Source: Cladopsammia gracilis
Taxonomy: Eukaryota > Cnidaria > Anthozoa > Scleractinia > Dendrophylliidae
Assembly: GCA_022457155.1 (NCBI GenBank)
Contig: JAJGOT010000002.1
Coordinates: 1,536,001 to 1,600,000 of the forward strand
DNA: 64,000 nucleotides
Reading direction: 5' to 3'
In this document: positions 20,154 through 30,436 of the stretch, one piece after another
How positions within the stretch are numbered: the first letter of the stretch is position 1
Layout of the letters: each line of letters opens with the position of its first letter
Notes under the pieces: generated by a model
Databases searched by the model: none
What the model was told of the DNA's origin: nothing
Seen by the model: only the letters and a program-made list of their open reading frames with translations
Program-made: the position numbers and the translations under genes

Positions 20154-20755
20154 TTTAAATGGAAAAAATAAAATAATTTTTTTATTTTAAGCTATCTTAA
20201 CAGTTTCCCACGCAGGAGAAATTTTTTTTTTGTGACAGACATTATTACAAAAAAGATGGTAATCATTAGCATTTAGTGAATAATTATCTCAAAATAATTC
20301 CCACGCGTGGGACTTATTTTTTTGTTTTGTTTTGGATTCCGCTGAGTGATGTTCAAAAGCTTTCTGTCTAACGAAAGACACAAAATTGAAATTATATGCC
20401 AAGAAGCTTAAGCCAATTTGTGATTGGTTAAAATAGGCCACATGACAAGGGAAAGCTGATGAATAATTATCTCAAAATAATTCCCACACGTGGGACTTAT
20501 TGTTCAATTTCTGATAAATTCAATAGAACCAAAGCTGTTTAAACATTCAACATGAAAACCAATTTTGAAAATAAACATTTCTCACGCGGGAGAATCAATA
20601 TTGAAAATGTCAACCAATCAGAAGGTGGATGATGCATCATTCAGTTATGTATGTTTGGCGATTAATAATAACATAAAAACAGTTTCTCACACGGGAGAAA
20701 AAAAATTTTGATTCATCCATTCCAGTATCAACACTATAAGATAAGTAGAAGGGAA
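20154..20755. promoter_or_regulatory. PolB upstream region with five short palindromes
   Basis: Five copies of a palindrome close to TTYYCACRCGKGRGAA sit at 20,204-20,221, 20,298-20,312, 20,481-20,495, 20,578-20,594 and 20,683-20,700. Two are perfect or near-perfect dyads (CCCACGCGTGGG, CCCACACGTGGG) inside a repeated 40-bp block starting GAATAATTATCTCAAAATAA (near 20,279 and 20,461). No gene is seen. A protein-binding array for PolB expression or for replication initiation is plausible. Confidence 0.7.
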
Positions 20756-21201
20756 ATGATGACTCTGGGAGAAAACGCAAAAACCCAAAGCCAGGCCCTC
20801 TTAGAGAAATCTCGAGAAAACTCATAGAAAGTGAACCCAGTCAAGCTAACTCAGTGAAACCAAATACCGCTGCTTGATTATCATTAAAATTCAAATAAAG
20901 CTAAAGCTAGCAACAAGCTAGCGACAAGGCGCTGGCGTCAAAGCTAGCTGTTTGGTTTCCGTTAAAATTCAGGGATAATAAATAACACTTTGTGTGTTAT
21001 TTAGGTACAGAAAATTTAACGGTGGCTAATTTTGATTTCAAACTGAAATAAATTTTACACTGAATTTTAGCGGATGCTCATTTTTTTATGATTTTGAGCG
21101 GTAAATTTAGCGGAAGGGGTGGGATGCTTTTGGGGTTTTCTCTAAATTTCTAAGGGGGGGGGGGAGCTTTGGGTTTTTGTGTTTTGTCCCAGAGTCATCA
21201 T
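20756..21201. mobile_element. MITE with ATGATGACTCTGGG ends
   Basis: The left end ATGATGACTCTGGGA is the reverse complement of the right end at 21,187-21,201. The match continues imperfectly inward (AAAACGCAAAAACCCAAAG). It has no coding capacity. It contains a G-run at 21,154-21,166. Confidence 0.75.
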
Positions 21202-21225
21202 GTTCCTTCTACTAACATCTGTAAT

Positions 21226-21666
21226 GGCCTGTTTACATGGAGGGAAGGTAACTCAGGTACTGGGGTCACCCTCCCAGCTGGGCTAAAACATAGTCCGCCT
21301 TAACATGGGCGGGCTATTAAGGCAGGCTCATGTTTAGGTAGGCTCATGTTTAGCCAGACTTTATTTATTGCAACGGTGCGCTTTATTAAGCACTACATAA
21401 CAAACATGGCAACAATTTACCATGATCTTCTTTGACAGTAGAGGCTTTAAATAAACATGTTTGTATGGCACAGCCATTTTCGCAGGTTTTCAAGTCAACA
21501 GAAATAGCCCGCCTAGGAGTGTAACAATGAGGTGACCCCATTTATCATGTAAATGCTTCAGTGCGCTTTTTAAAAAAATTATGAAAAGTTGGCCCTCCCA
21601 GGGTATCCCAGCAAGGAGGGCGACCCTGGCACCTGGATCATCACCCTCCCTCCATGTAAACAGGCC
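21226..21666. mobile_element. MITE with GGCCTGTTTACATGGAGGG ends
   Basis: The inverted ends are GGCCTGTTTACATGGAGGGA on the left and its complement at 21,647-21,666. About 440 bp, non-coding. It is followed directly by intron sequence shared with TRAF-like genes 2 and 3. Confidence 0.82.
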
Positions 21667-21988
21667 CTAACTCAGATTCACTTTGCCAAAAATTTATCAT
21701 GCCTATTAATTAATTAATTAAGTAATTAATTAATTAATCAATTAGGTTATTGTCCAATGTACCTTTTCCCTCTCTTGTGGCACCTCAGAATCCTTTTGTT
21801 GTATCACATACTTGCTATTATTTACACTGTATATGATGTGGTAATTTACAATACCTTCTTTTTGTAGTCAAACACATTTGATGTCCTATCATTTGATTAC
21901 TATATTTTAGATTTTGCACTTATTGTGCTGGAATTTGTTTTCCTTTTTTCCCCTCTAGTTTACATGTAGGTATTTTTTTCTTTTATTA
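21667..21988 (+). other. Intron remnant of TRAF-like gene 1
   Basis: An ATTA-rich stretch followed by GGCACCTCAGAATCCTTTTG aligns with 33,150-33,320 (gene 2) and 53,940-54,060 (gene 3), where it lies just upstream of the last zinc-finger exon. No exon is seen here. Confidence 0.75.
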
Positions 21989-22744
21989 AGGGAGCGTTCA
22001 TAATATATAGGGTGGGGGGGGGGGGGGGAGTATCGGTATTTTAAATTTAAAAAATACATTAATTTTTTGGGCAGCCCCCGACCCCAACCTAACATGTTTT
22101 CAGTGACCCCCAAAACAACAGACTTTCAGTTGATACTAAACATTGCGGTCCACCTGAAACTATCCCTCAGGAAAATATTGTTGATCCTTTTGTTTCATGT
22201 TGTATTCAACATTTGTATATTAATAAGAGAACAAACTGAAGAAATGTATAAAAGGAAGGGATAAAATATCCATCTTCGATTTTTTCCATTTTTAATAAAG
22301 ATAAATATTGTATATTTTGGCTTATTATTTCTTTATCTATTTTCTCTTTATAAAAGTTTGTCTAAGTTAAGTAATACAAATATGAATTATTGTACATGTA
22401 ATATTGGTTTTCTCTTTTTGTATATTATTTGTTATTTATAAATTCATTTCACAGCATAAGCAAAAATCAACTTTAAATAGAATATAGCAGTGATTGACAA
22501 ATGAAACATATCTGTAACTTTTCAATGTCATAAGACAATTTAATTTGAGAAGGCTTTATTTATTCTACATGGGGTTGAAAAGTATTGTGTAACAAACAAA
22601 GTAGTGTTCAACTTAAAAGTCTTGGCTCAAACGTTTTTTAAATATAAACAACTGGTGCAGTTTATGCATCTAGCAGTCAGTTGGCAAAAAACCAGTGGAC
22701 TGTGTAGACCAATAAGCACTCATTCAGTGATATGAGGGGTTGTT

Positions 22745-23953
22745 ACGCCACAAATTGTAACAATCGCCGCAAAATGTAATAACGATCAACGCAAAATGTA
22801 ATACTAACGCAAAATGTAATAGAAGGTGAACGCAAATTGTAATAACTTTTCTAATGCAAAATGTAATAACACTTCAATTGCATTTTATTTGATGCTATCA
22901 GACGAAGTAAAAGTACGAAAGTGTTTTACTGTGACTGATTTAGCATAGGTGGATTGAAATTAACTAACTAAAGATGTTTTTTTTTTCATCAGTAAATAAT
23001 ATAGCTATAATAAGCAAATGTGGGAAAATATAGGATTGAGTTGAAAAGCGAGACTTGTTTATTCTGCAAAAATTAGTTCATCTATAGATGCAAGGTGGAC
23101 CACGGCTTCAGTAAAAAGCCACATACGCGTCCCCTTCGGTACTGCATGTGACTTCTTGCAAGCATGGTACGTTGAAAAGGATCTCAATGGGGTGGTGGCT
23201 GCCATAACGGTTTAGAAAAGATCTGTTTCGCTCTATGTTTGCCAACGCGATGGCGACAAAATGAAAAACGTATTTCAAAGCCGCCCGACTGGAAGCTGAC
23301 TCGTCCTCAGTCGTCTTTCTAGGCAAGACGCGGGAAGGAGGAAAAGGAAAGGGAAAGACGACTCCTTCCCATCACACCTCGCGCTCCTCTCGTTAATTGA
23401 GAGACGACTGGGGACGAGTCAGGACTGAAAGATCGTCGTCGACAATCGCCTTAAGCACTGTAACTATCCTGGAATTTTTTTCCGCACGTTTTCTGAACGC
23501 AGGTTATAGTAGCCACCACTAACCACCACAGTAACTTCACAACAACTACACGAGAGCCTAGAATTCGAGTTTGGAATCTTTTTCTTTCCCACGAACGCCA
23601 TAAACAAACACTATCATTTGACACCTTGTAAACTACCTTGTAATTGAAAACCCAAATCTGACAAATATAATCATGTCCCATTATATGTGATCACAGTAGG
23701 AGACGCGTGTGAGGCCTTTTATTCAACTTGCATCGATAGATAAATCCAGCTCAATCCTATTCCCTCACATTTACTTATTATAGTTGTATTATTTACTGAT
23801 GAGAAAACATCTTAGTTAATTTCAATCCACCTATGCTAGACAGGAATGCATCAGTCACATTAAAACACTTTCGTACTTTTACTTCGTCTGATAGCATCAA
23901 ATGATATGCAATTGAAGTGTTATTACATTTTGCGTTAGTATTACATTTTGCGG
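22745..23953. mobile_element. Nested element with CGCAAAATGTAATA subterminal repeats
   Basis: About six copies of CGCAAAATGTAATA line the left end and two lie at the right end in reverse. Beyond them some 170 bp match inverted (22,860-23,040 with 23,740-23,930). Inside, GACTCGTCCTCAGTCGTCT near 23,298 pairs with its complement near 23,405-23,423, giving a second, internal hairpin. No transposase is seen. Confidence 0.75.
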
Positions 23954-24150
23954 CTTAACAAGGGTAATTATTTTCCTCATACCACATGTACTTCTGGATG
24001 GATTGGGCAAGTAATGGGAGGAATTCCTCGTCCATTTCCCGACGAAACAACTTTTAAGTATAAATCTGTATTTGAATCTCCAGCAGATTCATCTGAGGGG
24101 GTACCTAGACCTCCTGATGACCTTATTCCTATAGGGCGCAAATCAAGAGC

Positions 24151-24696
24151 TTGTTTGGTCAGGGAAAGTTGGACTCGGAGGAAGAGATTGTAGAATTCTC
24201 ACAAAAGTTCATTGTACCATCAGAGCTGGTGAAAGCATATTATGTGGAGCACTTGCAACACTTACGCTATACTAAACAACTAAGGAGTGTTTCAGCTAAG
24301 CAGGAACGTCAAAGAAGAAAAGACAAACTCTATAAAGACTGTAACTGGAAAGAACTTCTTTTGACTGGCGGGCTTAAATCGCTCTGTGTGTGTGAACTTG
24401 ACAAATACCTTAAACATCACTCATTGCCGTGGAGACGCAAACTAAAACCAGAGAAAGTGGCCATTATCACACCCCATATTCCCGAAAGCAAGGGTTCAAG
24501 TCTTCAGAATGTTGTTAATGGAAAAGCCCTTCTTCATCCAGTCCAAAGTGAGTCTAAAAGTGACGAGGAAATCCTGTTGGAAACATACAGCGATCCTGAA
24601 ACTGAGAGTACGAGCAGCGAAAGCAGTGGCGAAACTACAGAGAGTAATCCTAGAGTAGACTCACTTGTGAAGATCCCAACAAACACCAGAAGTTGA
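24151..24696 (+). CDS. SAP-like protein of the host transposon
   Basis: The open frame gives about 180 residues without an ATG at its start. After a helical N-terminal part (VPSELVKAYYVEHLQHL, QERQRRKDKLYKDCNW) comes a segment KELLLTGGLKSLCVCELDKY ending in HHSL, which looks like a SAP-type helix-extended-helix fold. The C-terminus is acidic and Ser-rich. A frame upstream (23,948-24,193) seems to join it by a frame change near 24,150. I have a general impression that such proteins recur as transposon-associated ORFs in anthozoans; the partner transposase is not present. It may bind transposon DNA, but that is inference. Confidence 0.45.
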   Translation: MFGQGKLDSEEEIVEFSQKFIVPSELVKAYYVEHLQHLRYTKQLRSVSAKQERQRRKDKLYKDCNWKELLLTGGLKSLCVCELDKYLKHHSLPWRRKLKPEKVAIITPHIPESKGSSLQNVVNGKALLHPVQSESKSDEEILLETYSDPETESTSSESSGETTESNPRVDSLVKIPTNTRS

Positions 24697-25093
24697 CGGA
24701 GATCGACACGCTTCCTCTTGTGATAAATGTTACTAGCGCATTTTTTTCTTGATAGTCCCCCTTTCGGAGTCTTTCAAAGATATTTTAATAGCTCCCCCCC
24801 CTTGGTGTTACAGGAGAAAATGGCTGCCCCTCTCCAAATCCCTATAGCCCCCCCCCCCCGTTAATTATAAACGCTCCCTAACTTAGGTTTGTATTAATCT
24901 TTCCCCCGCCCCGATTAGCCTTTTTTGCTATTAGCGGTGGGCAAGTATCTCTATGAACTGAAATTGTATCTACTGTTGTAATAAAGTTGGAAATATAATT
25001 GTTGTTTGACACACTGTACTGTAACAGAAAACTAAAAAAGGATGCTTTTGAGAAAAAAAATCACCTATTTAAGGTGTTATCTCTTTCTTTCAG

Positions 25094-25171
25094 ATTTCAA
25101 ATCACATTGAAAATGACTGTCCACTGGCCTTAGTGTCCTGTCCGTATTTTCAGATGGGCTGCGAAACAAAG
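25094..25171 (+). CDS. TRAF-like gene 1, zinc-finger exon
   Basis: Bounded by TTTCAG and GTGCGT. 78 bp, phase 0 on both sides, encoding ISNHIENDCPLALVSCPYF followed by QMGCETK, a half of a TRAF-type zinc finger with Cys and His spaced as in genes 2 and 3. Exons upstream of this one are not found in the window. The transposon at 21,989-24,879 sits in the intron just before it. Confidence 0.85.
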
Positions 25172-25481
25172 GTGCGTAGCTTGTACTGGAGAAATAATTT
25201 CAGCAACGATTTGTTTTACTGTGGGTAACTTTACCTACTTGACCAAGCTATTCGTATTGCTATTTATTTCGGAATATTTTTTCCAGTCTCCCAGATAGTA
25301 TTTCCACCAGGGCAATGGTGATGAAGTTCTATTTTATTTATGGTAATTTGTTTTTATAAAAAGGCGCATAACAAAACGCTCAAGAAATTGCGTGATATTA
25401 TAAAGTTGTAGAAGTGATTACAACACCATTTGAAAACTCTCTCAGTACAAAGTTGCTAATGAACTTGATCTTTTCTTGTAG

Positions 25482-26291
25482 GTTCAGAGGGAAAAATTGG
25501 ATAGTCATCTTCAGGCTGCCACTGCACACCATCTTGATTTAGCTTGTGTCAAGTTAAATGACACACAGGTTGAGCTGAATAACACTCGAGATGAGTTGAA
25601 CAACACTCAAGATCAGCTGAACATCACTCAAGATCAATTGAACAATACACAAGAGACAACAAAGGAACTGGTAGAGAAAGTGAACGCACTTGAGAAGCAG
25701 TTGAAAGAGAAACTAGATGAAAGGCAAGCGACGCTTATGAACAAGGGGAAAGGTCTTATATGGAAGATTGACAACTTTTCAGAACTTTTGAGGCAAGCGA
25801 AGACGGGACATAGACGCAAAATAGAAAGTGTTCCATACTACACGGAGAGTTGTGGTTACAAATTTAAAGTGTTGTTGTATCCTAACGGCAATGGGCCTGG
25901 AAACAATACTCACCTCTCGGTGTTCAATTTTGCAATGAAGGGAGAATATGACGCTGTACTACAGTGGCCTTTGCAGATAGCAGTGAAGTTTACGTTGATT
26001 GATCAGCAGTGTGATGAACTCCATCGGGAAAATGTTCAAATGTATTTCAAACAAACCATATATAGGCCCAACGAGGACAGTAATAACTCCCTTGGGTATT
26101 CCGAATTTGTATCTCACGAGAAACTTGGAACAAAGCGTTACCTTGTGGATGACACACTTTTTCTTCAAGTTGAGATTGGCCCAACAGTAAATGAATTCAA
26201 GTCCTGTTCAACGTCTTCTTTTAACACTGTTGAAGCATTCCAGCGTCCGAAGCGGCGCAGTTATAAGGGGCGTGGTCATACCACTGAGTGA
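25482..26291 (+). CDS. TRAF-like gene 1, coiled-coil and MATH exon
   Basis: Acceptor TTGTAG before 25,482; stop at 26,289-26,291; 269 residues. The order is a short helix (VQREKLDSHLQAAT), a coiled coil built of five seven-residue units of type LNNTQDQ, a Lys/Glu helix, and the MATH/TRAF-C domain from about residue 90 (LIWKIDNFSELLRQAKTG ... GEYDAVLQWPLQIAVKFTLI ... DDTLFLQVEIGP). The MATH domain of TRAF proteins binds receptor tails and the coiled coil trimerises them. The C-terminal tail is short and basic. The frame is intact. Without RING exons in view, gene 1 may be 5'-truncated, or its 5' exons may lie left of the Polinton. Confidence 0.9.
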   Translation, partial: VQREKLDSHLQAATAHHLDLACVKLNDTQVELNNTRDELNNTQDQLNITQDQLNNTQETTKELVEKVNALEKQLKEKLDERQATLMNKGKGLIWKIDNFSELLRQAKTGHRRKIESVPYYTESCGYKFKVLLYPNGNGPGNNTHLSVFNFAMKGEYDAVLQWPLQIAVKFTLIDQQCDELHRENVQMYFKQTIYRPNEDSNNSLGYSEFVSHEKLGTKRYLVDDTLFLQVEIGPTVNEFKSCSTSSFNTVEAFQRPKRRSYKGRGHTTE

Positions 26292-26738
26292 ATTTCATCC
26301 CCTGATGAATGTAGAGTAAAACAGCTTCAATTATGCTTCATTTCATTTGTGAAGTGGAAATTCCTTTATTGTCGTTAAATATGCCCGTTTCACAGTCGCA
26401 GAATTTTTGGAAGATTTTAGCCCCTTCGCCACAGCACCCAATTTGTCTAGAACTGAACTTATCCCTTTATTCGGACCTTGTTTAGTTTCCATCCTGACGC
26501 ATGTCTGCGCTGAGTGAATAGAGGCATTGTCTTGATTTCGCTTGCAAATTCTTTTACCAGACATACCATGGAGTGTGCGCCATAATGAACACTCTTAAAC
26601 CCTTGAGTTTTAATCCGTAATAACAAGACAAGGACCTTTGAATATAAACATGTACAAGATACTAAAATACTAGTTTTTTAAGGAATAGCGATTTTAATCC
26701 GGCTCCCTAGGTTTCATTCCGTGCACTATGGCAAACAT
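26292..26738 (+). other. 3' flank of TRAF-like gene 1
   Basis: Aligns with 34,641-35,100 (gene 2) and 55,677-56,095 (gene 3), showing that the duplicated unit includes the 3' untranslated region. Beyond the inserted MITE at 26,739 the same alignment resumes (GATACTTAGGTCGTT) and reaches an AATAAA at about 26,938, a likely polyadenylation signal shared with gene 2 (about 35,117). Confidence 0.7.
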
Positions 26739-26892
26739 AGCCTGTTCCAGGCGTTCAGATAGTGGGGCAAGCGCGAATAGTCGAGGAAGGCGCGAAGAAA
26801 AGCGAGCGACAAAAATGCTCTCCCAGTCTCCCCGCATGCGCCTTCTCCAACTATTCGCGCTTTTCCAACTATCTGAACGCCTGGAACAGGCT
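26739..26892. mobile_element. MITE in the 3' flank of gene 1
   Basis: The inverted ends AGCCTGTTCCAGGCGTTCAG and complement surround a GC-rich core. ATGGCAAAC stands on both sides, and gene 3 has the uninterrupted site near 56,090, so insertion is recent relative to the duplication. Confidence 0.9.
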
Positions 26893-28272
26893 ATGGCAAA
26901 CGCTCATTTAGATACTTAGGTCGTTACATCTGGCTTAAATAAACCCAGCAGAGGTCAATGCCTATCCTACAAGCATTCAAGAGGAACATAAGAAAACGGG
27001 ACTGCTGTGACTTATGTATAATGAAAATGATAATCAGTATATTAATAATTTCTTATTAGTTAAAGTAATGATGTTTATCTCATTTTTGAAATTATGATTA
27101 CTTTAAACTTTCGTTTTAGTTCTATTAAGTATCCCCAATTACGGTATCTGTAATGCAACCACATGTTCATCGCAGGCTTTTAGCCAGAAATTGAAAAGTG
27201 GGCGTCCTCAAGGTATTTCCCATCATAATTTTTAAAGGATTAGGTGCAATTTTCATGAATTTCTTCAAAAAGTGGGCGTCCAGAGGACGCCTGGACACCC
27301 TGCTGGCTAAAAGCTTGGTTCATCGTGAGAAAGACATTTCTTAGTTTCTGCTGAAGCGGGTACTAGCTTGATTGAATTATTGTAAAAGATACACTGTTAC
27401 CCCGTAAAAGATTTCCATTAAAATATATCTTGAATAGATGAAGCATAGTCAAATTGTTCGTTCGGGATCCTGAAGATAGGGTCAAGATGGCTGGTACCCG
27501 TTTTCAGCTTTTTGACTGTATAAACTAAAATCAGGCCAAGATCATAATTAAATTTTGGTAAAATTAAAATGTAAAGTTATTAGTTGACTAAAAGAAACCA
27601 TTATTTCGCCATCGGTGGTTACCATCGCGGCAACGGTACGCTGCGGTCATTAAGACCTACTTTTTAGCTTTTTGCGCTTCATATTGCTTGAAAATATCCC
27701 TGTTGACCCCGTTGTGCGGGCTGAGTGTGTCTGACGCCAATTTTTTTCGCGCGTGCAATTATCACGCGATGACTAGTCAAGAAAAAGCTGAAAAACATTT
27801 CGGAGATTTGGCTTCTAGACAAAATATTAACAAAATCTGTAAAAGAGATTTCAAATATGGTCTTATACGAAATTTTTTTTTTTCAAAAACCAAAACCAAT
27901 TTTATGGGAAAATCCACCATCCTGATATGTAATTTGTGATAATCTTGATTGGCATAAATCAATATTTTGCCGGCCCGGTACAGAGAACCGAGTACTAATG
28001 TAGTGCGTGGGGGCTCACGGTTCGTGAGTTTAAAAAGTATCCGTTGATAGATTTGTGTCATTCTACGATCAGCCTTGCTGCCTCTAATACTGTTCAAACA
28101 AGTTCAATCTTACCCCGATTTTTTGCTTTCCTCCCTGGCAATATGAACGAGGCTACAGTGGCACGACTAATAGCACAGAACAACCAGGACCTTCTTGGTC
28201 AGTTTTAGGTTTGGTTAAAGATTCCAAATTTGGGATCTTAAGCTTTCACATGAGGATACGGCTTCCCAGAAG
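26893..28272. other. Intergenic stretch, one small palindromic element
   Basis: It holds a MITE at about 27,177-27,314 (GCTTTTAGCCAG ends, with TTCATCG on both sides). The rest shows no gene that I can support; minus-strand frames at 27,777-28,097 are short and featureless. Confidence 0.5.
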
Positions 28273-28509
28273 ATGACAGAAATCAAAAGAATCAAGCGCG
28301 ATTCCACTCCGCAATTCAACAAGAAGAGCAACGAGGACCAGTACAACGCCAATAAAGCGATTAAAGAAACCATAGGGGACGCAAAGGCCACTCTGGAACG
28401 CAAAGACCTGGAGAAAAATAAAGGAAGCCTTAGGCAAAGGTATGGCCCTAGTAGATTGTATCTTGCTAGTTCTGCCCCACCAAAAATAAGGTATAACTCA
28501 CCCACATGA
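28273..28509 (+). pseudogene. Coiled-coil gene fragment of a dispersed family
   Basis: ATG 28273 opens a Lys/Glu/Asn-rich helical frame (MTEIKRIKRDSTPQF ... DQYNANKAIKETIGDAKATL). The frame ends inside the inverted repeat at 28,459. Upstream frames (near 28,140-28,200, AQNNQDLLGQ) seem to be the earlier part, out of frame. I believe similar proteins are repetitive in coral genomes, perhaps as retroelement Gag-like ORFs; I cannot prove it from here. No enzymatic motif. Confidence 0.35.
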
Positions 28510-28660
28510 AAGCTTCCTGGATAAGCACAAAACGATGAGTTCCCACGGACCGACTGGAAGGAGGTCCGTGGGTAAATCTCATTGTTTTGTGCTTATCCGG
28601 GAAGCTTTCATGTGGGTGAGTTATACCTTATTTTTGGTGGGGCAGAACCTAGCAAGATAC
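28459..28660. repeat. Near-perfect inverted repeat with ~93-bp arms
   Basis: The left arm 28,459-28,551 and right arm 28,563-28,660 are reverse complements with only a few differences. The loop is 11 bases (GACTGGAAGGA). The left arm starts in the coding frame above, so the right arm looks like an inverted copy of that 3' part. Confidence 0.92.
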
Positions 28661-28794
28661 TATCTACTCTCGGTTCGAACCGTTTTTAACGGTTAAACCC
28701 ACCACTCGGAGCCTTTCTGGGGAGAACGGGGTCGGGGTATCGCCAATTAAATAAATCTATACACCCTTGTATAAACAAACGGTGACTTGCTGTA

Positions 28795-29127
28795 ATGGGT
28801 CGTGGAATAAAGACACTTTTCAAGCATAGGGTTAGGAAGAGCCGTATTTTTACACCAAGGAAAGGGGAGCCACAATGGATACCTCAAAATAAAGATTTAG
28901 ACTTTGGCTTGCCAATTGAACCGGTTTCTCAACCTGAGATGTCAGATATAATTAGAATTGCAAAACCATTGTCTCCACAACAGCTTGCGGCTCTTGAGTT
29001 ACCAATTGAAAAAACATCTGCCATCTTTATATCAATGGCGTCTGCAAGAGATGTCTTTGCTATAAGACTGAATCTGGAACCTTGCAGACCACAGCAGGGA
29101 AAGGTGGGGTGCTGTCAAAAGTATTAG
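28795..29127 (+). CDS. Unrecognised 110-codon ORF
   Basis: ATG 28795 starts MGRGIKTLFKHRVRKSRIF, strongly basic, followed by TPRKGEPQWIPQNKDLDF and a hydrophilic C-terminus. Composition is more protein-like than neighbouring chance frames, but I recognise no domain and no homologous frame exists elsewhere in the window. It may be a first exon, a transposon ORF or chance. Confidence 0.25.
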   Translation: MGRGIKTLFKHRVRKSRIFTPRKGEPQWIPQNKDLDFGLPIEPVSQPEMSDIIRIAKPLSPQQLAALELPIEKTSAIFISMASARDVFAIRLNLEPCRPQQGKVGCCQKY

Positions 29128-30175
29128 ATACTTAATACACGTTTTCACGAAGTTAGTGACGGTTCACATTTATTTTATGATTTTTGCAGGAACTGAAACA
29201 ATTTTTGTTCACATCCCCACGTCCCATACTTCACGTCCCCGAGTCCCTCTTGTCTCATCGCGAGTCCCAAGTCCCTGTACTCGCGTCCCAATGTCCCCAT
29301 CCCCATGTCCCATTTTTAGGCACAGCCAACTGGGACAGTTGCCTAGTTTTGCTTTTCGAATGACATGTATTACCTGAACATGTATTATGTTCTATTTGGA
29401 ACATTTGTATATAATGTTGCCTTTTTACATTAACCCAATGTTGCAGAAATTTTTAGTTTAAAGTGCTACTGCGATCACATTTTTGATTTTCATTTTTTTA
29501 CATCTTCGTGTACAATTATACTTTCTTACTCATCTTGCCAAATTTCAATCCATTACGAACATCAGAAGTCATTTTATTTTAACATTTATGTCCGAGAATT
29601 TACGGCCGCCATTAATCAACCTTGTTCCAAGGCTTGGTTGCGAATGGGATAAAGTGATGTCAAAGGCTCAAACATACCTCACGGGTTGAAATTATAATAA
29701 CAAATATCAGCATAGAAAATTGCACGAAGAACAAGTCCAAAGTTTTTGTTGCTTTTCGCGTGATTTTCAATACTTATTGTCCAGAAGAATTGGTGATGAA
29801 ATAAGTAAGATAAGAATGCTAATTTTCGGAATGTTGTTGTTAATGGCATCTGTCTGTCTCAGGAGGCAAAGGAATCAGTGCCAAGGTTTAGTCTGCTAAA
29901 TAGCGCCTGCTATTCTGAATACAATACAAAAAAATTTATTAAAAATTTATCTATTTTGTCACCTGGTGCATTTATGCTACCTATTTTTTTACTTATAATG
30001 ATGTTTCTTTTGTGATCACTTGCAATTTTCTGAAACATTTTTTTTTTGTGTAGGCAGTAAAATAGGCAGTTTCTATTTTATGGGTGTTATATTTTAATAA
30101 TTTACACAATATTCAGATAAATATATAAAACTATTATAATTGTCCTGATGCTATAACTTAACCTTATTTTTGCAG
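29128..30175. other. Non-coding stretch before gene 2
   Basis: 29,210-29,320 is a pyrimidine-rich stretch with recurring GTCCC words. The rest is AT-rich with no supported gene. Exons equivalent to the RING and first zinc-finger exons of gene 3 are not found here. Confidence 0.5.
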
Positions 30176-30340
30176 ACCCATCTTCAGAGCTGTGATTGTA
30201 AATTAATTCCATGTCCCAATTCTAACTGCCACATAACAATGGAAAGGAGACTTGTGAAAGATCATGCGGCCAACTTGTGTCAGTGGAGAAGAGTGCAATG
30301 TGGGTACTGTGATGAGAAGCATGCTAAATGTGATGAAGAG
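30176..30340 (+). CDS. TRAF-like gene 2, zinc-finger exon A
   Basis: 165 bp between TTTGCAG and GTTCAG, phase 0 at both ends. It encodes THLQSCDCKLIPCPNSNC, then a His/Cys-rich continuation with DHAANLCQW and VQCGYCDEKHAKCDEE, i.e. one and a half TRAF-type fingers. It is the first recognised exon of gene 2; the gene 3 counterpart is at 52,628. Confidence 0.85.
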
Positions 30341-30436
30341 GTTCAGTAGATATCTCATGGGGGATTGGATGATTTTAATGGAGTTTTGTTTTTTAATTGC
30401 CTAAAAAATAGGGATGCTGTCTTTAATGGTAGAAAT

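Larger units (their letters stand above)
21989..24879 (+). mobile_element. DNA transposon inserted in the intron of gene 1
   Basis: The ends GGGAGCGTTCATAAT and ATTATAAACGCTCCC are inverted, and both edges are followed by G/C homopolymers. TAA flanks both sides, suggesting a 3-bp target duplication. It carries the SAP-like protein frame at 24,151-24,696 and is itself interrupted by a smaller element at 22,745-23,953. A 3-bp TWA duplication would fit PIF/Harbinger, but I see no transposase. Confidence 0.7.

Noticed and set aside
21154..21166. G-runs (also near 22,012, 30,457 and 43,892) as quadruplex control elements
   Set aside because: All lie at or near the ends of repeats and are best explained as part of those repeats.
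23108..23326. ORF of 72 codons inside the nested element
   Set aside because: No domain; it runs into the internal hairpin.
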